Source of the DNA: an uncultured Alistipes sp.
Lineage (GTDB): Bacteria > Bacteroidota > Bacteroidia > Bacteroidales > Rikenellaceae
Direction of reading: 5' to 3'
Assembly: GCA_910576555.1 (NCBI GenBank)
Contig: CAJTIY010000001.1
Coordinates: 793,247 to 857,246, forward strand
DNA: 64,000 bases
Position 1 is the stretch's first letter. Every line of letters starts with the position of its first letter. Below the pieces are notes generated by a model. The model made no database searches. It was not told where the DNA came from and saw only the letters and a list, made by a program, of their open reading frames with translations. A program made the position numbers and the translations under genes. Of the stretch, positions 28,976 through 37,365 are shown in pieces.

Positions 28976-29073
28976 GGCTTGCCTATTATACGGCTTTTCT
29001 CCCTCTGGGGTAGCCTAATACCCCGAACGACGTTTGCCGGCGGGAGGATTGCCATTCAATATGCAAGCAGAGG
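28976..29073 (+). repeat. Diverged direct repeat, right copy
   Basis: Second copy of the 98-base segment at 21252-21349, ungapped, with about 68 of 98 bases identical. The pair encloses the four-gene restriction/STAND cluster in the same orientation. Confidence 0.65.
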
Positions 29074-29542
29074 CGGTATGATTATCCGATATTGGGCTGT
29101 TCGGATTCGGCAGAACAAATGAGCAAAGGGGCTATTCGCAGCAGGACCAACAATCATTTATCTCCCTTGGAATTTGAACGAGAAAAGGGAACTGAAAAAA
29201 AGGTTCGCAGAGTGGTTTTGAAAGCTATCCGGATCAAGGTAAGTAGTCGGATAAGCCCTGAACGGTTGCGGAACGTCCCTATTATAGCCGCCACATTGCG
29301 AGGCGGCATATCCTACCGATGGTCGTGGTCTCCAACAGGTACTCAGGATGAACAGGAAACACGAAGACCATCTCTTATAGAGAAAATATTCATTTCTTCG
29401 GATGTATTCATGCGACTTACCGCCGTATTTGCCGGTTATATTCAGGGCTATATATTAAGCCTGCAAAAAGGTTTATTTTCTTTTTCTCCTATACGCCCCC
29501 ATAGTAAAGTAAACTGTTTCCGGAACCGCGCTCGATTCCGAA
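29074..29542. other. Gap between right repeat and integrase
   Basis: No supported gene. A plus-strand open frame (about 29110-29571) encodes basic residues but no recognisable family, and it overlaps the integrase 3' end. A GCCGCC/GGCGGC stem occurs near 29288-29308. Confidence 0.4.
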
Positions 29543-30685
29543 TCAACCGAACAATCCATTTACCAAATTGACCGCCTCGTCTTTCTTGCGGTTGATGATT
29601 TTGGCGTAAACTTGTGTCATCTTCACGTCCGTATGACCGAGCAGTTTCGAGGTCGTGTATAAATCCGCGCCGAGCGTCAGCATCATTGTAGCAAATGTAT
29701 GCCGAGCTGTATGGAATGAAAATCGCTTGTCGATACCTGCCGCTTTCGCCCATGGTTTGAGCAGAATATTTATATGCGTCGTAGAGGGCAGATCGAACAC
29801 TGTATCCTCCGCCGATTTGTCGCCCCGTTCGGGCATCCAACGCAGCGCTTCGGGCGAGAGCGGCAGGTAAATCGGCTCTTTGGTCTTCTGCATCACAACC
29901 TCCAACCGATACTGCCTGTTATCTACATAGACGTTTCCCCATTTCAGGCCGATTATATCGCTTATCCGCAGTCCGCAGAAGCAGGAGAACAGATAAGCCT
30001 GTTTTACCGCCTCATTCTTCATCGGAGTAGCGATCAATGCGCGAAGTTCCTCGATGGTCATATACTCCCTTTTGCTTTCAGGACGACGTATCTTGTCCGA
30101 GTTGCCGATTTTCGTAAACGGATTCAACTTTATTACGTCAGCACGGACAGCAGCGTTCAATGCTCCGTTCAGCACCCGATAGTAGTTTTGTGCCGTAAAT
30201 TTCGAGACGGGCTTTCCTTGCGGGCGGTATTCCGTCAAAAGGTAGTCGATGTATTCCTGACAAAAGGTTTTATCCACCTGATCCATCGTTACCCGTTCCC
30301 CTGCATAGTCTTTCAGTATTTGGATAGCAACCTTGATCTGGTGTCCGTCCTTTTTGCCGCGTTTCTGCTGGTTCTCCATGTAGATATTCATCCAATCCTG
30401 CAACAAGACTGTTTCCTTGTCATAGGCACGCTTGATTCCCGCTTCGCCGTTGGTCAGTTCGATGATGCGCCGAGACTTGATCGTATTGGCTGCCGTCATG
30501 GTCGCTGCATTCCGCTTGCGGGCATTATCATCCGTTTCAGGAATAATATACATCTTGAGATATTCATACGACCGTTTGCCGTTACGGTATATATCAAGAT
30601 AGAGGCTTTTGCTGCCGTCGGCCAATTCTTTCATCCGAAGACGTATCGGTTCCTTGACTTTCGAGGGTTTTCTTACTCGGGGCAT
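29543..30685 (-). CDS. Tyrosine recombinase (phage-type integrase)
   Basis: A 380-residue integrase of the Bacteroidetes ICE/phage type. The N-terminus has the arm-binding Arm-DNA-bind region (SLYLDIYRNGKRSYEYL), then a SAM-like core-binding domain (residues 95-200), then the catalytic domain with Arg in CGLRISDI, the His-x-x-Arg box HTARHTF, GH in LLGHTDVKMTQ and the nucleophile Tyr in VYAKI. It lies at the right side of the AT-rich island and points left. It probably mobilised the neighbouring cargo; the attachment sites could not be identified. Confidence 0.92.
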   Translation of the reverse strand: MPRVRKPSKVKEPIRLRMKELADGSKSLYLDIYRNGKRSYEYLKMYIIPETDDNARKRNAATMTAANTIKSRRIIELTNGEAGIKRAYDKETVLLQDWMNIYMENQQKRGKKDGHQIKVAIQILKDYAGERVTMDQVDKTFCQEYIDYLLTEYRPQGKPVSKFTAQNYYRVLNGALNAAVRADVIKLNPFTKIGNSDKIRRPESKREYMTIEELRALIATPMKNEAVKQAYLFSCFCGLRISDIIGLKWGNVYVDNRQYRLEVVMQKTKEPIYLPLSPEALRWMPERGDKSAEDTVFDLPSTTHINILLKPWAKAAGIDKRFSFHTARHTFATMMLTLGADLYTTSKLLGHTDVKMTQVYAKIINRKKDEAVNLVNGLFG

Positions 30686-30821
30686 AATGTCTCTTTTTTA
30701 CTCGTTCTTCCTGCCGCAAAGGTAGAAAGAATTATCCGAATTGAGGAACAAATAAGAAACAAAAATGCACCGAAAAAGAACCGAACAACTGCAAAGGATG
30801 TGAACAAGTGAAAATGAAATA

Positions 30822-30848
30822 ACCGTTATAATATACTGATATAACGGT
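30822..30848. repeat. Short inverted repeat upstream of the integrase
   Basis: ACCGTTATA at 30822-30830 and TATAACGGT at 30840-30848 form a 9-bp perfect inverted repeat followed by ATTTTATC. It may be a terminator, a recombinase arm site or the island boundary. Confidence 0.4.
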
Positions 30849-30939
30849 ATTTTATCTTCATTTGATTAGCTCTTGTTTTCATTTCCGAATCTTACTTTAT
30901 AAATGTAGGAAATTTTCAAACAGATGCAAGGATGGCATA

Positions 30940-31040
30940 GTGGTTCTCACGCTTTAGCGTGGGCTGCTATCACCACATCTGCATCTATGGGTTTCCTACG
31001 ACCTTCAAGTTAAGACGTGGCATCGCAGTTCCACGCTTCG
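30940..31040. other. Possible IS200/IS605-type end remnant
   Basis: Two small hairpins, CACGC-TTTA-GCGTG at 30948-30961 and CGTGG/CCACG at 31016-31035, resemble the imperfect palindromes at IS200/IS605 family ends. No transposase gene is present in the window, so this is a weak call. Confidence 0.25.
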
Positions 31041-31089
31041 TGTTTACAAACGGTCCTTGTGGCAGCTGGAGGACAAAAAAAACGATACG

Positions 31090-31746
31090 ATGAACAAACT
31101 ACTAACTCTCGCGCTGGTATTCATGTGCTCTATGCCCCTGCATGCACAGAACGACGTCACCCGCTTTCTCGGAATCCCCGTCGAGGGCAGCAAATCCGAA
31201 ATAATCCGCCAACTCAAGGCCAAAGGGTATCGAAACCTTTCCCATGACAGCGATATACTCACCGGAGAATTCAACGGCAGAAATGTCAACATTTCCGTAG
31301 TGACAAACAACAATAAAGTTTATCGGATCATGGTAGTCGACGCCGCCGGAAGCGACGAAAAATCCATACAAATTCTCTTCAATACGCTTTGCAGGCAATT
31401 CGGAAGCAATTCCAGATACCTGTCGCTGGGCGATCAGACCATTTCCGACGATGAGGACATCTCCTATGAAATGACGGTTCATAAAAAACGCTATGAAGCC
31501 ATCTTCTATCAAATACCGGCAGACCTGACATCGTTGACGAAAAACGTGGAGGAATTCATATCCCAATACATGAATGAGCAAAATAAGAATCTTTCTGAAG
31601 AGGATATCTTAAAAAAAGCCTCTGAATGTGCAACGGAGATGTACTCGAAGCCTGTCTGGTTCAAAATCAACCGACATTTCGGGGAATATTACATCATCAT
31701 GTATTACGACAACGAATACAATCGGGCGAACGGCGAAGATCTTTAA
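31090..31746 (+). CDS. Secreted protein of unknown function
   Basis: A 218-residue protein with a clear signal peptide (MNKLLTLALVFMCSMPLHAQN) and no recognised domain. The mature part begins DVTRFLGIPVEGSKSEIIRQLKAKGY, a pattern common to small Bacteroidetes periplasmic proteins in which a GIPV..G loop precedes a helix. The ATG at 31090 was chosen because the longer frame spoils the signal peptide. It is less GC-rich than genes to its right and may be part of the island. Confidence 0.72.
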   Translation: MNKLLTLALVFMCSMPLHAQNDVTRFLGIPVEGSKSEIIRQLKAKGYRNLSHDSDILTGEFNGRNVNISVVTNNNKVYRIMVVDAAGSDEKSIQILFNTLCRQFGSNSRYLSLGDQTISDDEDISYEMTVHKKRYEAIFYQIPADLTSLTKNVEEFISQYMNEQNKNLSEEDILKKASECATEMYSKPVWFKINRHFGEYYIIMYYDNEYNRANGEDL

Positions 31747-31946
31747 ATAAAGCCCGTCGGAACGGAAGCCCCCTCCCATCCTATCGGCTCCCCGCACGGG
31801 ATATGCGGACATCGGAAAAACGGGGCTCCGGCCGAACGGACAGGGCGTCCCGAGCGCGGTTGCGAACAGGTCGCCCGTACGCGCCCGAGCGACCGACGCC
31901 TCGATATTTAAGTATTTCTACGAATCGAAGGATCTGCGGGAACGCT

Positions 31947-31954
31947 TATCTTTG
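31947..31954 (+). promoter_or_regulatory. Promoter -7 box almost touching the next start codon
   Basis: TATCTTTG ends only 5 bases before the ATG at 31960. The transcript would be leaderless or nearly so. Confidence 0.5.
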
Positions 31955-31959
31955 TTTCG

Positions 31960-32535
31960 ATGGAAAATCTACAACGACATTTGTACGGCGAACTCGCCGA
32001 ATCCGCCTCGCACGATCCTCTTTTCACAGAGGAGCGTTCCGGAGAACGGTTCTTCACCGACCTGCGACAACTCGTGTCGGAGCGCCCCGTCGACGAAAGG
32101 CTGGGAGCGGAGATCATGGAGCTGACTCGGCAGTGGGTGGCGGACAATTCGCTGCTGCACTACAGCAACACGACCCGCGCGGCTTACGGACGCACCTATC
32201 TGGGACGCTGCGCCGAGACAGGCTGGGAGGCGATCGTGATGAGTTGGCAGCAGGGTCGCCCGTCAAGTATCCACGGGCATCCCCGCTTCGCGGGCTACTT
32301 CTTCGCCGACGGCGTTTTCCGGATCGAGCAGTTCGAACGGACGGCCCCGGGGCGCGTCCGGCTGAAGGAGACCGTCGAGGTCGAAGCACCGAAGGGTTTC
32401 CATGCCATCGGCAGCGCCGGACATTTCGACAACCACATCCACCGCATCACCTGTTTGAGCGGACAGGGCCACAGCCTGCACATCTACTCGGACGACGCCC
32501 TGCAGGGCGAAATCTACGAGCTCGAAGAACCGTAG
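31960..32535 (+). CDS. Cysteine dioxygenase-like cupin protein
   Basis: A 191-residue cupin resembling type I cysteine dioxygenase, which oxidises cysteine to its sulfinic acid at a non-heme iron. The metal-site pattern is visible: SSIHGHPRFAGYFF (two His) and HFDNHIHRI (further His), within the expected distance. The N-terminal 80 residues are helical, as in CDO family members. The substrate is not proven; other thiol dioxygenases share this scaffold. A -7 box lies just before the ATG. It converges with the DUF4252 gene, and a hairpin at 32581-32610 lies between them. Confidence 0.75.
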   Translation: MENLQRHLYGELAESASHDPLFTEERSGERFFTDLRQLVSERPVDERLGAEIMELTRQWVADNSLLHYSNTTRAAYGRTYLGRCAETGWEAIVMSWQQGRPSSIHGHPRFAGYFFADGVFRIEQFERTAPGRVRLKETVEVEAPKGFHAIGSAGHFDNHIHRITCLSGQGHSLHIYSDDALQGEIYELEEP

Positions 32536-32580
32536 TCGCATCGGCCCTGCGGTCGTTCGGCCCGCATATCCCGAAATGGG

Positions 32581-32610
32581 CGGGGCTCTTCGCGCAAACG
32601 AAGAGCCCCG
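32581..32610. terminator. Bidirectional hairpin between convergent genes
   Basis: CGGGGCTCTTCG at 32581-32592 pairs perfectly with CGAAGAGCCCCG at 32599-32610 (12 bp, 6-base loop). No clear T run is present. Confidence 0.65.
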
Positions 32611-32634
32611 TCCGTGTCGTACGCAGCGCCGTCC

Positions 32635-33108
32635 CTACGGCCTCAACGTCGAGAGCAGCATCACCTGCTCGAGGTCGAACGACCCGCAGATATCGACCAC
32701 GACCGTCTCCTTCGCGCCGTAGGTCAGCATCACCAGCTCGTCGGCGCGGCTCAACCGCGACTCGCGCAGAAAGAACTTCGTGGTCTGACCCTCCTCCGCG
32801 ACTGCGGTCACCAATCCGAACTTCCCCTCTTCGACCGCCTTCTGTGCCGCCGCGACGAACGCCTCGCGGTCGCCCGTCTTGAGCGCGACGATCCGTATGA
32901 AGCGAATATCCTCCAACAGCCGGGACAGCTCGCGATCGCCCCGCTCGGCGGCCTGCCGGCTCATCAGCTGCATCATCTTAGGCTCCAGCTGCACGCTGGT
33001 CACCCCCTCGGCCGCAGCATAACGATCGTAAAAACGCTCCACGGCCGCATTTTGAGCCGCCACCGCAAAGGGCAGCGTCAACACGAACAGCAACAACCAT
33101 CGTTTCAT
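32635..33108 (-). CDS. DUF4252 domain protein
   Basis: A 157-residue secreted protein with a signal peptide (ending AVAAQN) and the DUF4252 pattern: VERFYDRYAAAEGVTSVQLEPKMMQLM near the N-terminus, and a C-terminal VVDICGSFDLEQVMLL. It is the last gene of the sigma/anti-sigma/outer-membrane operon, 12 bases behind the outer-membrane protein gene. DUF4252 proteins typically occur in exactly this type of ECF sigma cluster; their activity is unknown. The start after MPV was chosen for a normal signal peptide. Confidence 0.85.
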   Translation of the reverse strand: MKRWLLLFVLTLPFAVAAQNAAVERFYDRYAAAEGVTSVQLEPKMMQLMSRQAAERGDRELSRLLEDIRFIRIVALKTGDREAFVAAAQKAVEEGKFGLVTAVAEEGQTTKFFLRESRLSRADELVMLTYGAKETVVVDICGSFDLEQVMLLSTLRP

Positions 33109-33120
33109 GACAGGCACGGA

Positions 33121-34038
33121 TTAAAGATGCAACGAATAGGAGAGTCCGAACGAGCAGGCACGGCATTCGGGTCCCGCTCCGCTTCGGAACAGCGGCGTCG
33201 GCGCATAGCGCACGAAGAGTCCGAACCCGCGGTAGGAGGCCGATACCCCCACCCCGAACTGATAGCCGCGGAAACCCGACACGCCGTGTTTCCTCTTGGG
33301 ATGCTTGCGGATGGCGTCGGCTCCCAGCAGAAAGTCGTTGTAGAGTACGGCCGTAAGCTCAACGCGCTTCACCGGCCGGTAGTTGAACCGCAGCGGAATG
33401 CCCAGATAGGAGTAGACGAGTTTCGACTTGTCGGCCGGCACGTCGAGCGCGACGGGTACGATCCGCCCCTGCTCGTAGCCCACCGTCGAGGCATTGTCGA
33501 TCAGACGGATGTTGTCGACCGTATACTGGAGCCCCACGTCGTAGGTCAGCGAGCGGCTCCGGTTGAACGTGCCGCCCAACCCCACGATGTGGAAGCTGAA
33601 GTGGAACGACGGTCCGAGGCGCTGATCGAGAAATCCCCGCTGCTCGGGCGCATACCCCGCATAATCGAGCCCCGAGAGGTAGTTGAACCCGAACTCGAAG
33701 TCGTGCAGCAACGTCATCCACACCTTCTTCCGCTTCAGACCGTCCCACGCCTTCGATTCGTAGCTGCGGCCGAGCGTGAGCCCGTAGCCGCCCACTTCGA
33801 GCATCACCCGCCCGTTGCCGCCGTCGCGCAACCGCATCTGCTCACCGGCCACCGTGTCGATACGGCGCAGGGTATCGATGCCGAGCGAATCGCGGTCGAC
33901 CGTCTCCACGACGATGGGCTCCTTACCCGTGCGCCGATAATAGTCCTCATCGAAAGGTTGCGCCGCTGCGGGCGCCGCCGGAAGCAGCCATGCCGCTGCG
34001 GCCAGCGCTCCCCACAAAAGTCGTTCATTCATAACCAT
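33121..34038 (-). CDS. Outer-membrane beta-barrel protein
   Basis: A 305-residue protein with signal peptide (ending PAAAQP) and then alternating amphipathic beta-strands, with the final strand CSFGLSYSLHL fitting a barrel. No specific family is recognised beyond PorT/OmpW-like barrels. It lies between the anti-sigma and DUF4252 genes, so it is probably in the regulon controlled by the ECF sigma factor. An internal ATG two codons in (34032) is an equally possible start. Confidence 0.75.
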   Translation of the reverse strand: MVMNERLLWGALAAAAWLLPAAPAAAQPFDEDYYRRTGKEPIVVETVDRDSLGIDTLRRIDTVAGEQMRLRDGGNGRVMLEVGGYGLTLGRSYESKAWDGLKRKKVWMTLLHDFEFGFNYLSGLDYAGYAPEQRGFLDQRLGPSFHFSFHIVGLGGTFNRSRSLTYDVGLQYTVDNIRLIDNASTVGYEQGRIVPVALDVPADKSKLVYSYLGIPLRFNYRPVKRVELTAVLYNDFLLGADAIRKHPKRKHGVSGFRGYQFGVGVSASYRGFGLFVRYAPTPLFRSGAGPECRACSFGLSYSLHL

Positions 34039-34046
34039 GCTCTTAT

Positions 34047-34598
34047 CTATTGTTTATCGGTACATCCGATCAAGCGGTCCACCATGCGGCCCGGCTCGGC
34101 GAGCCCCGACAAACCGTCGAGGTAGTGCGTGGCGGCCATCGCCCGTTCGGGGTCGTAGACCGCCACCCCGTCGATATAGCAGTAGGGACGCCGGAGCCGT
34201 ACGGATCCCAGAAACAGCCCCGCGGCGACGGCTGCGGCCGCAGTGCCCCACAGGATCCGAACCGCTGCGCGCGAACGCAGACGCGGGAGCATCGTCCGAC
34301 GGTCGCGAGCCGCCGCATCGCGCATCCGCCGCGTCGGCCCGAGCGGTCCGACATCCGACACCCGTGCAGGCCGTAAGGTCGTGCTTCCGCCCTCCTGCGG
34401 CCGCTCCGCATGCGCAGGCATCCGCTCGGCGGCGAGCGCCTCGAGCCCCTCGAAGAGAACCCGGGCGGAGCGCAGGTCGGCAGGCAGCTCCTCCGCCCCG
34501 CGGAGCAGGTCGCGCAACGTGCGCTCCTCTTCGTCCGTCGTCCGTCCCGCCGACCAACGGGCCAGCAATTCATCGGTCGTGTCGCGTCGTGTGTTCAT
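34047..34598 (-). CDS. Putative anti-sigma factor, one transmembrane segment
   Basis: A 183-residue protein with a cytoplasmic N-terminal region (DELLARWSAGRTTDEEERTLRDLL, zinc-free anti-sigma-like), a single membrane helix at about residues 112-132 (VRILWGTAAAAVAAGLFLGS) and a short periplasmic domain. Its start overlaps the ECF sigma gene by 29 bases, the usual sigma/anti-sigma coupling. The anti-sigma role is inferred from this context and topology. Confidence 0.78.
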   Translation of the reverse strand: MNTRRDTTDELLARWSAGRTTDEEERTLRDLLRGAEELPADLRSARVLFEGLEALAAERMPAHAERPQEGGSTTLRPARVSDVGPLGPTRRMRDAAARDRRTMLPRLRSRAAVRILWGTAAAAVAAGLFLGSVRLRRPYCYIDGVAVYDPERAMAATHYLDGLSGLAEPGRMVDRLIGCTDKQ

Positions 34599-35091
34599 CG
34601 TCCATCATTTTTATGAGCGCTCCGCGCAGCCCCTGACGAGCACGGGAGAGAATCATGCGTACATGCGCCTCGTCGCAGGCGAGCAACGCCGCGATCTCGC
34701 AGGTGGGATACCCCTCGATATCCTTCAGGTGGAGCACTTCGCGCTGCCGTTCGGGCAGCCCCGCGATGGCCCTGCGGACCAGATCGCGCGCCTCCCAGCC
34801 GTCGATCGCCCCGGTCGTCGTCCGCTCCGCGGTGCTGCCCGCCGTCGCGGCATGGGCACGCACCGTCCGCAGCTGCCGCAGCCGGTCGTAACAGCGGTTC
34901 CGCACGGCCGTCAGCACGAATGCGGAGAGGTTGCGGCAAGCGTCGAGCCCCTCGCGATCGCGCCACAGCCGCTCCAGCAGGTCGTGCACGACATCCTCCG
35001 CCTCGTCCGACGAGAGCAGCAGACTGTGGGCGTAGCGGAACATGCGATCGCGCAGCGGAACGATATGTCGGGAGAACTCGACCTCTTGCAT
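34570..35091 (-). CDS. ECF-type RNA polymerase sigma factor
   Basis: A 173-residue sigma-70 family ECF factor with region 2 (FRYAHSLLLSSDEAEDVVHDLLERLWRDRE, then LSAFVLTAVRNRCYDRLR) and region 4 (IAGLPERQREVLHLKDIEGYPTCEIAALLACDEAHVRMILSRARQGLR). The start at MQEVEF is preferred because the longer frame adds 20 residues not seen in the family. It heads an operon with an anti-sigma gene (overlapping), a barrel protein and DUF4252, and probably activates that operon. Confidence 0.93.
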   Translation of the reverse strand: MQEVEFSRHIVPLRDRMFRYAHSLLLSSDEAEDVVHDLLERLWRDREGLDACRNLSAFVLTAVRNRCYDRLRQLRTVRAHAATAGSTAERTTTGAIDGWEARDLVRRAIAGLPERQREVLHLKDIEGYPTCEIAALLACDEAHVRMILSRARQGLRGALIKMMDDEHTTRHDR

Positions 35092-35270
35092 GACACCCTT
35101 AAGACGATCCGGAGCCGCGAAACGCAACATCCGGATGCGAAAAAAACGCACGATTCGTTAAAACGGCCGGCGGCCCCCGAAACCGACGATCCCGCCCCGA
35201 GCGCCGCACGGCCAGCAGAGCGGGCTTCGACGCATCGGGCGGGACCCTCTTCGACCGGCCCGTCGGCCGG

Positions 35271-35927
35271 TCAGCCGTTGACCTTCGCGTGGTCTGCCAA
35301 GAACTGCTTCAGACCGCTCTCGGTGAGCGGATGCTTGAGCAGCCCCCGGATCGCCGACAGGGGGCAGGTCGCCACGTCGGCCCCGGCATCGAGGCACTGG
35401 ACGATGTGCCGCGTATGGCGGATCGAGGCGGCGAGCACCTGCGTCGCGAAGCCGTACGTACGATAGACGCGCACGATGTGGGCCACGAGCTCCACGCCGT
35501 CCTCCGAGATGTCGTCGAGCCGCCCCACGAAGGGAGATACATAGGTAGCGCCCGCTTTGGCCGCCAGCAGCGCCTGCCCCACCGAGAAGACCAGCGTGCA
35601 GTTGGTGCGGATGCCCTTCGTCGCGAACCATTTCACGGCGCGGATGCCTTCGGCCGTGCAGGGGAGCTTCACCACGATGTTCGGGTGGATCGCCGCCAGC
35701 GCCTCGCCCTCGCGGATCATGCCCTCGAAATCGGTGGCGATCACCTCGGCGCTCACGTCGCCGTCGACGATGCGGCAGATCGCCTCGTAATGCCGCCGGC
35801 AAGCCTCCTCGCCGCAAATCCGCTCTTTGGCCATCAGCGACGGGTTGGTCGTGACGCCGTCGAGCACGCCCATTTCATGCGCTTCGCGAATCTGCTCCAG
35901 ATTCGCCGTGTCGATAAAGAATTTCAT
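35271..35927 (-). CDS. Transaldolase (fructose-6-phosphate aldolase-like)
   Basis: A 218-residue class I aldolase of the small transaldolase/FSA group, TalC-like. Markers are MKFFIDTANLEQIREAHEMGVLDGVTTNPSLM at the start, the Schiff-base Lys in NIVVKLPCT, and TNCTLVFSVGQALLAAKAGATYVSPFVGRLDD. It acts in the non-oxidative pentose phosphate pathway. A much longer frame in the same phase is not real, because the family starts at MKFFIDTA. A promoter-like repeat lies about 115 bases upstream. Confidence 0.93.
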   Translation of the reverse strand: MKFFIDTANLEQIREAHEMGVLDGVTTNPSLMAKERICGEEACRRHYEAICRIVDGDVSAEVIATDFEGMIREGEALAAIHPNIVVKLPCTAEGIRAVKWFATKGIRTNCTLVFSVGQALLAAKAGATYVSPFVGRLDDISEDGVELVAHIVRVYRTYGFATQVLAASIRHTRHIVQCLDAGADVATCPLSAIRGLLKHPLTESGLKQFLADHAKVNG

Positions 35928-36189
35928 ATCCGTTCGTAGTTTTAGGTGGTTGACAGGCATACGCTTCGTGCGAAGGGAAGGGTAGCTTCCGTCGGCTGCG
36001 CCGCGCACCGCGGCCGACCGATCCGTCCGATCGCGATTCCGAAGATACGAATAAGCGAGGGCAAATGCAAGCTTGCTTGCAGTTTGCCGAGCGGGAGTAT
36101 CTAAAACGAAGTTAAAGATACGAAAAAATCGCCGATTCCGGCATCGATCCGCCCCCGGCGCGAACTTTTTTCGAAAATTAAAGTACTTT
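35928..36189. other. Divergent gap between transaldolase and the PspC operon
   Basis: Intergenic. On the minus strand it carries a copy of a dispersed promoter-like repeat at 36040-36080 (CTCGCTTATTCGTATCTTCGG form, -7 box TATCTTCG), which probably serves the transaldolase. No gene is seen. Confidence 0.55.
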
Positions 36190-36223
36190 GTATTGCATAA
36201 TACTAAAATCCGTATTATATTTG
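36190..36223 (+). promoter_or_regulatory. Promoter and palindromic operator of the PspC/PadR operon
   Basis: TTG at 36193-36195 lies 20 bases before TATATTTG at 36216-36223. GTATT-GCAT-AATAC (36190-36203) is a perfect palindrome that overlaps the -33 element, a plausible site for the PadR repressor encoded in the same operon. Confidence 0.65.
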
Positions 36224-36263
36224 CGGCATAATAATAGCAATCATTCCGCGAAAAGCAACCGTC

Positions 36264-36797
36264 ATGAAAGAGACCGTTAATGCCAACATCGGCGGCGAAG
36301 CCTTCATCCTCGACGAGGATGCCTGCCGCGCAATGCGCGACTATCTGGACGACATCCGCAGCCGCCTGTCCGAAGAGGACGCCGAGACACGGGACGACAT
36401 CGAACGAGCCGTGGCCGAGATCCTGCGCGAGCGGGTCGCCTCGTCCATGCGGGTGGTGACGCTCGACATCGTGCGCGCCGCGATCGCCCGCATGGGCGCC
36501 CCCGAGGAGTTCGGCGCCCGGCGCGAGGCCTCCCCGCACGATGCGACGGCCCCCGGCACGACGGCGCAGGAGCCAGTGAAACACCGCCTCTACCGTTCGC
36601 GCAGCGACCGTTCGATCGCAGGCATCTGCGGCGGCATCGCCGAGTTCTTCGACCTCGACCCGACGCTCGTGCGCTTTCTGACGCTCCTGCTGATCCTCTT
36701 CGGCGGCCTGTCGATCTGGGTGTACGCGATCCTCTGGATCATCGTCCCCGACCAGCCCGTCCGACGCAACGACATCCGTACCGACACAAAACGATAA
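36264..36797 (+). CDS. PspC domain protein
   Basis: A 177-residue protein. Residues 1-100 are a soluble helical region of the kind found before PspC in Bacteroidetes (VNANIGGEAFILDEDACRAMRDYLDDI). The PspC domain follows (LYRSRSDRSIAGICGGIAEFFDLDPTLVRFLTLLLILFGGLSIWVYAILWIIVP) with one or two membrane helices. It is the first of three PspC genes in an operon with PadR and GIN-domain genes; these clusters are thought to respond to envelope stress. Confidence 0.88.
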   Translation: MKETVNANIGGEAFILDEDACRAMRDYLDDIRSRLSEEDAETRDDIERAVAEILRERVASSMRVVTLDIVRAAIARMGAPEEFGARREASPHDATAPGTTAQEPVKHRLYRSRSDRSIAGICGGIAEFFDLDPTLVRFLTLLLILFGGLSIWVYAILWIIVPDQPVRRNDIRTDTKR

Positions 36798-36801
36798 GAC
36801 T

Positions 36802-37005
36802 ATGGAAAACTACCGTAAACTCTACCGCACGCAGGATGCCCTGATCGCCGGCGTCTGCGGCGGACTGGCCGAATTCTTCGGTCTCGACGCATCGCTCGTA
36901 CGTATCGCGACCGTCGTACTGATCCTTTTCTTCGGGCTCTCGCTCTGGGTCTACATCATCCTTTGGCTGATCATACCCAAAGCCCCGAAACGCTTAAACT
37001 CCTGA
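36802..37005 (+). CDS. Small PspC domain protein
   Basis: A 67-residue protein that is little more than a PspC domain: LYRTQDALIAGVCGGLAEFFGLDASLVRIATVVLILFFGLSLWVYIILWLIIP. It begins 4 bases after the preceding gene and ends 3 bases before padR. Its membrane helix suggests an inner-membrane sensor or structural role. It is probably co-regulated with the flanking PspC proteins. Confidence 0.88.
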   Translation: MENYRKLYRTQDALIAGVCGGLAEFFGLDASLVRIATVVLILFFGLSLWVYIILWLIIPKAPKRLNS

Positions 37006-37008
37006 CGC

Positions 37009-37347
37009 ATGGCTGAAGACAACGTAAAAGCGCAGATGCGCAAAGGCATTCTCGAGTACTGCATCCTCGCCCTCCTCTCGCGCGAGGACAGCTACACGCC
37101 ACGCATCATCTCGGCGCTCAAGGAGGCCGAAATGATCGTGGTCGAAGGCACGCTCTACCCGATCCTCACCCGGCAGAAAAACGCCGGGCTGCTCACCTAC
37201 CGCTGGGAGGAGTCGCCGCAGGGGCCTCCCCGCAAGTACTACAGTCTCACCGACAAGGGCCGCGAATACCTCGCCGCGCTCGACGCCGCATGGGACGAAC
37301 TCGTGGGACAGATCCGCCTGATCCGCCACGGCAAAACCGAAAATTAA
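37009..37347 (+). CDS. PadR-family transcriptional regulator
   Basis: A 112-residue winged-helix regulator with the PadR pattern: GILEYCILALLSREDSYTPRIISALKEAEMIVVEGTLYPILTRQKNAGLLTYRWEESPQGPPRKYYSLTDKGREYLAAL. It lacks a long C-terminal dimerisation domain and so belongs to the short PadR-s2 type. Its gene lies between PspC and GIN genes, and a palindrome overlapping the operon promoter may be its operator. Confidence 0.92.
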   Translation: MAEDNVKAQMRKGILEYCILALLSREDSYTPRIISALKEAEMIVVEGTLYPILTRQKNAGLLTYRWEESPQGPPRKYYSLTDKGREYLAALDAAWDELVGQIRLIRHGKTEN

Positions 37348-37365
37348 CCCGAAAAACCCGACACG

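Noticed and set aside
29092..29571. A 159-residue plus-strand frame between right repeat and integrase
   Set aside because: It is basic but has no domain, overlaps the integrase 3' end and lacks a start signal; possible decay product of a mobilization gene only.
35271..36584. A 437-residue version of the transaldolase running far upstream
   Set aside because: The family starts at MKFFIDTA; the extension crosses a divergent promoter region and the PspC gene.
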